Below are positions 58,764 to 64,000 of a stretch of DNA of 64,000 nt, in pieces (within the stretch, counting starts at the first letter, position 1; each line of letters starts with the position of its first letter). A model generated the notes under the pieces. That model saw nothing but the letters and a program-made list of their open reading frames with translations. It did not search any database and was not told where the DNA came from. The position numbers and the translations under genes are program-made. The DNA is from Lewinella sp. LCG006 (GTDB lineage: Bacteria > Bacteroidota > Bacteroidia > Chitinophagales > Saprospiraceae). The DNA lies in the NCBI RefSeq assembly GCF_040784935.1, contig NZ_CP160680.1:6119802-6183801 (forward strand), written 5' to 3'.

Positions 58764-59714
58764 TTATTCGTTCATCCCCAGCTGGTCGTCAGCTGTTGCA
58801 TCCGTAGCTTCTTCTTTCGCTGGCTGGTACAAATCACCTTCAGGATCCTTAGGATTGGGCGGATTGGTACCTACGAGGGTCAGAATGTAGCTGGCTACAC
58901 GCTGCATATCGCTTGAGCGCAACTGGCTCTTCCAGGAAATCATCCCTTTCTCCGGTACACCGTATTTGATGGTTTTGAAGACATCATTGATGCTCCCGCC
59001 GTGGATAAAGTAATTGTCCGTCATGTTGGGTCCTACCCCACCCTGTCCTTCAGGGCCATGGCAAACCGCACACTTGTTCAGGAAAATGCTGGCTCCCAAA
59101 GCCAACTCATTTTCATCTTCTAACATCACCACCGTATTCTCATCCACCTGGTCAGCTTGTTGCGCCAGGTAAGCCTTAACTTCTTCTTCCGCTTGCTCCA
59201 CATCGGCAATGTACTGCTCAGATGAAGACAAGCCTTTGTCGGCAATATGGTAGTAAGAAAAATAAACAACCCCGATGATGATCGTAGCGTAGAACAAGCC
59301 CACCCACCAAGGCGGAAGAATGTTGTCCAATTCGCGAATACCATCATAATTATGGTCGAGCATAACGTCGGCTTCCTTCTCAACAGGTACGGCCTTGGTC
59401 ATGTCTTTGTACCAACGCTGCCATAAGCTTTGCTTGTGTTGGATCGCCACTTTTTCAGCAACCTCAATACCGTGTTCTTGCAAAACCCTGATCCGGTTGA
59501 GTTCCATCAACTGGTTGTTCAGGTGGAAAATAGCAGCAATCGCGCCAATGACAGCAACCGCCCCAACGAGGAGAACCAGGTTTTCGTAGGTCCAGGACAA
59601 CCAGTCGGTACTCGCTACTGCTGCTTGGGCTACATCTCCTTCGTTTGCGTAAGCCGACCCCAGCATGCACAGCAAGAGAAAAGTCAGGCTAAATTTTATA
59701 ATATTCGTTTTCAT
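58764..59714 (-). CDS. ccoP: cbb3-type oxidase subunit CcoP, single-haem form
   Basis: 316 residues. Signal or first helix (FSLTFLLLCMLGSAYA), a second helix near 45, then the FixP_N segment DHNYDGIRELDNILPPWWVG with its helix. A cytochrome c domain has CAVCHGPEGQGGVGPNM as the only C-x-x-C-H, with Met in GMISWKSQL as the likely sixth ligand. Proteobacterial CcoP has two haems; only one is encoded here. It passes electrons from soluble cytochrome c to CcoO/CcoN. Ends with an acidic tail. Confidence 0.93.
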   Translation of the reverse strand: MKTNIIKFSLTFLLLCMLGSAYANEGDVAQAAVASTDWLSWTYENLVLLVGAVAVIGAIAAIFHLNNQLMELNRIRVLQEHGIEVAEKVAIQHKQSLWQRWYKDMTKAVPVEKEADVMLDHNYDGIRELDNILPPWWVGLFYATIIIGVVYFSYYHIADKGLSSSEQYIADVEQAEEEVKAYLAQQADQVDENTVVMLEDENELALGASIFLNKCAVCHGPEGQGGVGPNMTDNYFIHGGSINDVFKTIKYGVPEKGMISWKSQLRSSDMQRVASYILTLVGTNPPNPKDPEGDLYQPAKEEATDATADDQLGMNE

Positions 59715-59734
59715 AACAAAAACTTATGGGTGTC

Positions 59735-59908
59735 TTATTTAATATTTTCTTCGTCCAAAGGCAGCTCTGCCATGTGTTGTACATAGGCTTTGCTTTTGCC
59801 CCAGATCGCGATCGCACTGATGGCAAACATCAAAAAGAAGGTAATCAGTGAAAAGATGGCCATCCAATTGATGCTTTGTTCACCACTGGCAAGGATATAT
59901 TTGTACAT
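59735..59908 (-). CDS. ccoQ: Small cbb3 oxidase subunit, CcoQ-like
   Basis: 57 residues: MYKYILASGEQSINWMAIFS, then a hydrophobic helix (LITFFLMFAISAIAIW) and a short charged cytoplasmic tail ending DEENIK. It sits between ccoNO and ccoP in the place of ccoQ/fixQ, and the single helix with a polar tail is the expected CcoQ layout, stabilising the complex. The sequence is too short for motif proof, so position and topology carry the call. Confidence 0.82.
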   Translation of the reverse strand: MYKYILASGEQSINWMAIFSLITFFLMFAISAIAIWGKSKAYVQHMAELPLDEENIK

Positions 59909-59982
59909 GGTATTTTGATTTTTTCATTGGTAAATTATGGCTGGCAGTTTCCTCCTGCCAGCCATCTGGAAGGTGGTTATTA

Positions 59983-62124
59983 TTATTCTGCCTTTGCTTG
60001 CGCTGGTGGTTTAATATCCGTGCCTAAACGCTGGAGGTAGGCAATCAGGGCTACGATTTCCTTGTTGGCCAAACCTTCCATCTCAATGCCGTCTTTTTTC
60101 AAGCTGGCAGCAATACCGGCAGCTTGCGTTTTGGCATCTTCAACGGCATTTTCAATGTACTCATCCGTGTAAGGGGTACCCAAAGTCTTGAGTGTTTTGA
60201 GCTTCGCAATGGTCATCCCCAAATCCAGGTCATCTTCAATGAACCAGGGGTACGGAGGCATGATGGATCCCGGTGAAGTACTCGTAGGGTCGTACATGTG
60301 GTTGAAGTGCCAGCTATCCGGGTATTTTCCACCCAAGCGGTGTAAGTCTGGCCCCGTACGCTTACTACCCCACAAGAAGGGACGATCGTAGATAAATTCT
60401 CCAGATTTTGAGTACTCCCCATAGCGTTCGGTTTCACTACGGAACGGACGTACCATTTGTGAGTGACAGCCCAAACAACCTTCGCGGATATACATATCAC
60501 GACCTTCCAGCTCCAGAGCGGTATAAGGTTTAATGCTCTCGATTTTAGGAACATTATCGTCGATGGTCACCATTGGGAAAATCTCCACCAGACCACCAAT
60601 CAAGATGGCAACCGTAGCACCAATCAACAATTGAACAGGACGACGCTCAATCCAACGGTGCCAGTATTCTCCTTTATGGCCGCCCGTAAAGACTACCTCA
60701 CGACCCGGAGCCTGCACTTCTTCATCACCAATAAATTGGCCCGTACGCGCAGTTTTTACCAGGTTGTACATCATAACGAATACCCCAACCAGGTAGATGG
60801 CTCCACCGATTACCCGCAACTTGTACATCGGCAAAATTTGGGTGACCGTCTCCAGAAAGTTACCATACTTCAGGATGCCTTCTGGCAAAAACTCTTTCCA
60901 CATCAAACTCTGGGTCCAACCGGCCCAATACAAGGGGATAGCGTAAAACAGGATACCCAAAGTACCAATCCAGAAGTGGGCATTCGCCAGTTTGGTCGAG
61001 TACAATTTATTGCCGTAAAGGCGAGGAAACAGCCAGTACAACATCCCGAAGGTCAACATCCCGTTCCAACCAAGGGTACCAATGTGTACGTGACCAACTG
61101 TCCAGTCGGTATAGTGGCTAATCGCATTCACGCTCTTGATAGACAACAGTGGTCCTTCCAGGGTAGACATACCGTAGGCCGTAACGGCGACCACCATAAA
61201 TTTCAGTACAGGGTCGGTACGAACCCGGTCCCAGGCACCGCGCAGGGTGAGCAGACCGTTGAGCATCCCCCCCCAACTAGGAGCGATCAGCATCAAAGAA
61301 AAAGCCATGCCTAAAGACTGTGCCCAATCAGGCAAAGAAGTATAAAGCAAGTGGTGAGGCCCTGCCCAGATGTAGATAAAAATCAAAGCCCAGAAGTGGA
61401 TAATCGAAAGGCGGTAAGAGTATACTGGGCGGTTAGCAGCTTTAGGAATAAAGTAGTACATCAAACCCAGGTAAGGGGTCGTAAGGAAGAAAGCTACGGC
61501 GTTGTGGCCATACCACCACTGCACCAGCGCATCCTGTACACCCGCAAAAACCGGGTAGCTCTTCCACATAGAAACGGGAAGTTCCAGGTTGTTGCCAATG
61601 TGCAGTACCGTCACCGTTACCCAGGTGGCAATAAAGAACCAGATGGCAACATAAAGGTGTTGCTCACGGCGCTTGAGGATGGTACCAAACATATTGATAC
61701 CAAATACCACCCAAATAGCGGCAATCGCAATATCAATAGGCCATTCCAATTCAGCATACTCGTGCGAACTGGTGATGCCCAGTGGCAGGGTGATCGCAGC
61801 AGCGAGGATAATGGCTTGCCAGCCCCAGAAGTGAATGTTGCTCAGTAAATCACTGTACATTCTGGTTTTAAGCAAACGCTGTAGGGAGTAGTAAACACCC
61901 GTAAAAATACCATTACCTACGAAAGCGAAGATAACGGCATTGGTGTGAAGGGGGCGAATCCGGCCGAAGGTGGTTTCGGCAAAACCCAGGTTAAATATCG
62001 GCCAGACCATCTGTAGTGCTGCGAGCAGTCCTACGGTCATACCGACGATCCCCCAGATCGCAGTGATGTAAGCAAATTTTCTTACAATGCGATTGTCATA
62101 GCTGAAGGTTTCCAAGTTTGACAT
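59983..62124 (-). CDS. ccoNO: cbb3-type cytochrome c oxidase, fused CcoN-CcoO
   Basis: 713 residues combining the catalytic subunit I and the monohaem subunit II. The CcoN part (about 1-490) has 12 helices and the haem/copper His ligands in FGRIRPLHTNAVIFAF, VQWWYGHNAVAFFLTTPYLG and HYTDWTVGHVHIGTLGWNG. The CcoO part starts near 500 and binds haem c through CLGCHSQMVRPF (about residue 550), followed by GSKRTGPDLHRLGGKYPDSW. The fusion is standard in Bacteroidota. High-affinity oxygen reduction and proton pumping under low oxygen. Confidence 0.96.
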   Translation of the reverse strand: MSNLETFSYDNRIVRKFAYITAIWGIVGMTVGLLAALQMVWPIFNLGFAETTFGRIRPLHTNAVIFAFVGNGIFTGVYYSLQRLLKTRMYSDLLSNIHFWGWQAIILAAAITLPLGITSSHEYAELEWPIDIAIAAIWVVFGINMFGTILKRREQHLYVAIWFFIATWVTVTVLHIGNNLELPVSMWKSYPVFAGVQDALVQWWYGHNAVAFFLTTPYLGLMYYFIPKAANRPVYSYRLSIIHFWALIFIYIWAGPHHLLYTSLPDWAQSLGMAFSLMLIAPSWGGMLNGLLTLRGAWDRVRTDPVLKFMVVAVTAYGMSTLEGPLLSIKSVNAISHYTDWTVGHVHIGTLGWNGMLTFGMLYWLFPRLYGNKLYSTKLANAHFWIGTLGILFYAIPLYWAGWTQSLMWKEFLPEGILKYGNFLETVTQILPMYKLRVIGGAIYLVGVFVMMYNLVKTARTGQFIGDEEVQAPGREVVFTGGHKGEYWHRWIERRPVQLLIGATVAILIGGLVEIFPMVTIDDNVPKIESIKPYTALELEGRDMYIREGCLGCHSQMVRPFRSETERYGEYSKSGEFIYDRPFLWGSKRTGPDLHRLGGKYPDSWHFNHMYDPTSTSPGSIMPPYPWFIEDDLDLGMTIAKLKTLKTLGTPYTDEYIENAVEDAKTQAAGIAASLKKDGIEMEGLANKEIVALIAYLQRLGTDIKPPAQAKAE

Positions 62125-62165
62125 ACATGCTAAAATTATTCCAGTAAAACTGGGATTAAAGTTGA

Positions 62166-62318
62166 TTATTCCTTTGTTGTTTCATCGTCGAAAAGCATAC
62201 GCACCGAAGGCGTATAATCATCGTCGTATTGGCCGGAGCGCACTGCCCAAAAGAAAGCGGCTAAAAAACCAAGTGCTACGATAAGGCTCAGCACAATGAG
62301 AAAAAAGATGATATTCAT
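62166..62318 (-). CDS. ccoS: cbb3 oxidase maturation protein CcoS
   Basis: 50 residues from ATG 62318. One membrane helix (IIFFLIVLSLIVALGFLAAFFW) and the conserved WAVRSGQYDDDYTPSVRMLFD. CcoS is required to insert haem b/copper into the oxidase. An upstream in-frame start would add 24 residues from the promoter region and is rejected. It is the first gene after the promoter/operator region. Confidence 0.93.
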   Translation of the reverse strand: MNIIFFLIVLSLIVALGFLAAFFWAVRSGQYDDDYTPSVRMLFDDETTKE

Positions 62319-62353
62319 AGAACTTCCTTTTAGGTTTACTTCAAAATTCGACT

Positions 62354-62361
62354 GCAAGGTA
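62354..62361 (-). promoter_or_regulatory. Candidate -7 element of the ccoS-ccoNOQP transcript
   Basis: TACCTTGC on the minus strand (TAnnTTTG with one change), 36 bp before the ccoS ATG. The expected start of transcription is near 62349. Confidence 0.4.
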
Positions 62362-62405
62362 ATAGCCCCTCCAACTGGCCCGGATGACAATTATCTGACA
62401 TCATA

Positions 62406-62419
62406 GTGACATTTGTCAC
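62406..62419. promoter_or_regulatory. Crp/Fnr-like palindrome upstream of ccoS
   Basis: GTGACA TT TGTCAC is a perfect inverted repeat (TGAC-N4-GTCA core). Its centre lies about 63 bp upstream of the inferred transcription start, the spacing of a class I activator site. It overlaps the ccoI stop codon. Confidence 0.5.
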
Positions 62420-64000
62420 CTCCTTAAATGCGGCTTTATCTGGTTGAAAAAAAGGTTGGTCCCAAGGACGCCTACCACCGCAATGGTAACGGAACTCAAG
62501 GGCATGAGAATAGCTGCAATTAAAGGAGACAGTAGTCCTTGAACGGCAAAACTCAAGCCGATCACGTTATAGATGAAAGCAAGTACAAATGCCGCGTAGA
62601 CCAGGTGTATGCTCTGCTGCCCGTAGTGCATGATGCTTCTCAGGTTTACAAACTGATTGCTCCCTAAAATGACATCACAGGCGGGCGTGAAATTGTTTAC
62701 ATCCTCGGTGACAACCAGACCTACTTCACTTTGCTGCAAGGCACCAGCATCATTAAGGCCGTCGCCAATCATCAAGACTTTTTTGCCTTGGGCCTGAAGG
62801 CTTTTTATGAACGCCAGCTTATCGTGCGGACTTTGCTGAAAATGGAGGTGATCCGCAGGAAAAAAGGCTTCCAGCTGCGCTCGTGAGGCGTCATTGTCTC
62901 CCGATAATAGGTAGAGGTCATATTTTGCAGACCAGTCCTTTAATATCTCTTCAACTCCTGAACGGTACTGGTGCTTGACCACAAAGGGCCCAATGGTCTC
63001 AGCACCAATCTTCACCCAGGTGCCAGCTTCTTGTGTTGCTAAGTCCAAAAACGAAGCCGTACCCAAAGCAACCGACACTCCGGCTATTTTCGCTTGTAAG
63101 CCACGGCCAGCTAGCTCTTTAAAATCAAGCACCTCCAGGCGCTTTACCGTTGGCCAAAAAGCTGCAATTAATCGGCTAATGGGATGGGAAGACTGGCTTG
63201 CCAGGGACTTGATAATCGCTTTATCCTTTTCGGAAATATGCTCAGGTACCAACAACTGCTCTTTGCCCGCTCCCGAAGTAAGCGTACCTGTTTTATCAAA
63301 CACAATGGTGTCTACATCGTAAAGTGATTCCAGCACACTGGTATTCTTGATGTATACTTCGTTTTTCCCTAAAAGCCGCAAGGCATTGCCCAAAGAGAAA
63401 GGCACCGACAAGGCCAGCGCACAAGGACAAGCAATGATCAGTACTGCCGTGAAAGCATGTAAAGCAATGCGATGGTCTATAGGCCACCAATAGGCAATGG
63501 TCAGCAAAGCGACGACCAAGACCGTAGGTGTAAAGTACTTGCCAATTTTTTCCAAAAGCTGACTGCTGCCTGGAACGTAAGCCTTTCGAAAAGCTTCATC
63601 GTTCCAAAGTTGGGTGAGGTAACTCTGAGACACGGCCTTTGATAAACGAACGGTAATCTCCCCCCCGGTTTGACGGCCTCCCGCAAAAAGCTGGGCCCCA
63701 GGTTGATGCCTGACGGGGTCGGCTTCGCCCGTCACAAAACTATAATCCAGGCGTGCTTCGCCGGAAATCAACTCGCCATCGGCAGGCAAAAGGCCATTAT
63801 TGGTGATGCGTATTTCATCTCCCACCGCAAGCTGATCCAGTGTGATACTCGACCACTCCTCACCTTGCCGGCGCATGACTGCGATGGGAAAATAACTTTG
63901 GTAATTGCGCTCAAAAGACAGCTGATGATAGGTGCGTTGCTGAAACCAGCGGCCGATCAAAAGAAAAAACACCAATCCCGCCAAGCTATCCAGATAACCG
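62416..64000 (-). CDS. ccoI: Copper-transporting P-type ATPase CcoI/FixI-like (partial, runs off right edge)
   Basis: The C-terminal 528 residues of a P1B-type ATPase; the frame (GYLDSLAGLVFFLLIGRWFQ) is open to the window end, so the N-terminal metal-binding domain and first helices are missing. Seen in order: FVTGEADPV (actuator TGE), IACPCALALSVPFS (CPC metal site), VFDKTGTLTSG (phosphorylated Asp), QSSHPISRL (nucleotide HP motif), MIGDGLNDAGAL (hinge) and two last helices. The position next to ccoS identifies it as the CcoI copper pump for cbb3 assembly rather than a detoxifying CopA. Confidence 0.93.
   Translation of the reverse strand, partial: GYLDSLAGLVFFLLIGRWFQQRTYHQLSFERNYQSYFPIAVMRRQGEEWSSITLDQLAVGDEIRITNNGLLPADGELISGEARLDYSFVTGEADPVRHQPGAQLFAGGRQTGGEITVRLSKAVSQSYLTQLWNDEAFRKAYVPGSSQLLEKIGKYFTPTVLVVALLTIAYWWPIDHRIALHAFTAVLIIACPCALALSVPFSLGNALRLLGKNEVYIKNTSVLESLYDVDTIVFDKTGTLTSGAGKEQLLVPEHISEKDKAIIKSLASQSSHPISRLIAAFWPTVKRLEVLDFKELAGRGLQAKIAGVSVALGTASFLDLATQEAGTWVKIGAETIGPFVVKHQYRSGVEEILKDWSAKYDLYLLSGDNDASRAQLEAFFPADHLHFQQSPHDKLAFIKSLQAQGKKVLMIGDGLNDAGALQQSEVGLVVTEDVNNFTPACDVILGSNQFVNLRSIMHYGQQSIHLVYAAFVLAFIYNVIGLSFAVQGLLSPLIAAILMPLSSVTIAVVGVLGTNLFFNQIKPHLRR

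Noticed and set aside
60463-61314. Long plus-strand ORF of 283 codons
   Set aside because: It is the antisense shadow of ccoNO, whose haem and His ligands are unmistakable.
62319-62390. 24-residue extension of CcoS
   Set aside because: It spans the candidate promoter, and known CcoS proteins begin at the membrane helix.

Overview
The window looks like chromosome from a free-living Bacteroidota bacterium, most likely of the Saprospiraceae/Lewinella type. The evidence is a T9SS type A sorting tail, a TonB receptor with a carboxypeptidase-like N-terminal domain, a one-protein hybrid two-component system, a fused ccoNO cbb3 oxidase operon in the Bacteroidota order, TAnnTTTG promoter elements and few Shine-Dalgarno sequences. 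The genus is an inference from gene content.

Region 1 (1-8,200 and 11,600-32,900) is a large surface-glycan or glycolipid island. It holds GT2, GT4, GT9 and GT-C transferases, a GDP-mannose 3,5-epimerase-like enzyme, a FabH-like ketosynthase with its own acyl carrier protein, an O-antigen ligase with TPRs, a NodB deacetylase, two sulfotransferases, a UbiA-type prenyl-phosphate transferase, an SGNH hydrolase, and a CotH-kinase lipoprotein with a beta-helix. Its most striking content is four cobalamin-binding-type radical SAM enzymes, each near a class I SAM methyltransferase. The genes form a plus-strand operon (16.3-24.3 kb) that converges on a minus-strand operon (24.3-32.3 kb). Together they probably assemble, modify (methyl, sulfo, acyl) and export a decorated polymer or lipid whose structure cannot be read from sequence.

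Region 2 (9,000-11,550) is an AT-rich accessory pocket inside the island. It has orphan small proteins, a decayed Hint-domain polymorphic-toxin fragment with in-frame stops, and a secreted protein split by a frameshift at an A6 run.

Region 3 (32,900-38,200) has TRAP transporter permeases without a binding protein, an N-acetylglucosamine-kinase-like gene with pfkA, and a trmN6-like tRNA methyltransferase. Region 4 (38,200-44,850) is a TonB receptor, a triple-repeat DUF5689 lipoprotein and an exported endonuclease/phosphatase, read as an extracellular nucleic-acid or phosphoester scavenging unit, plus a DUF4268 gene. Region 5 (44,900-55,250) has two class V aminotransferase/desulfurase genes, an FG-GAP T9SS cargo, a 1437-residue hybrid sensor/regulator and an esterase-like lipoprotein.

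Region 6 (55,400-64,000) has tRNA-Leu(UAA), an HNH nuclease remnant, and the cbb3 oxidase locus ccoI-ccoS-ccoNO-ccoQ-ccoP-ccoG-ccoH plus a TauE/SafE-like gene, all on the minus strand. A Crp/Fnr-like palindrome sits upstream of ccoS. The gaps between genes are rich in dispersed repeats. Some GC-rich palindromes are inserted inside other repeats, and some repeats have become the C-terminal codons of genes.
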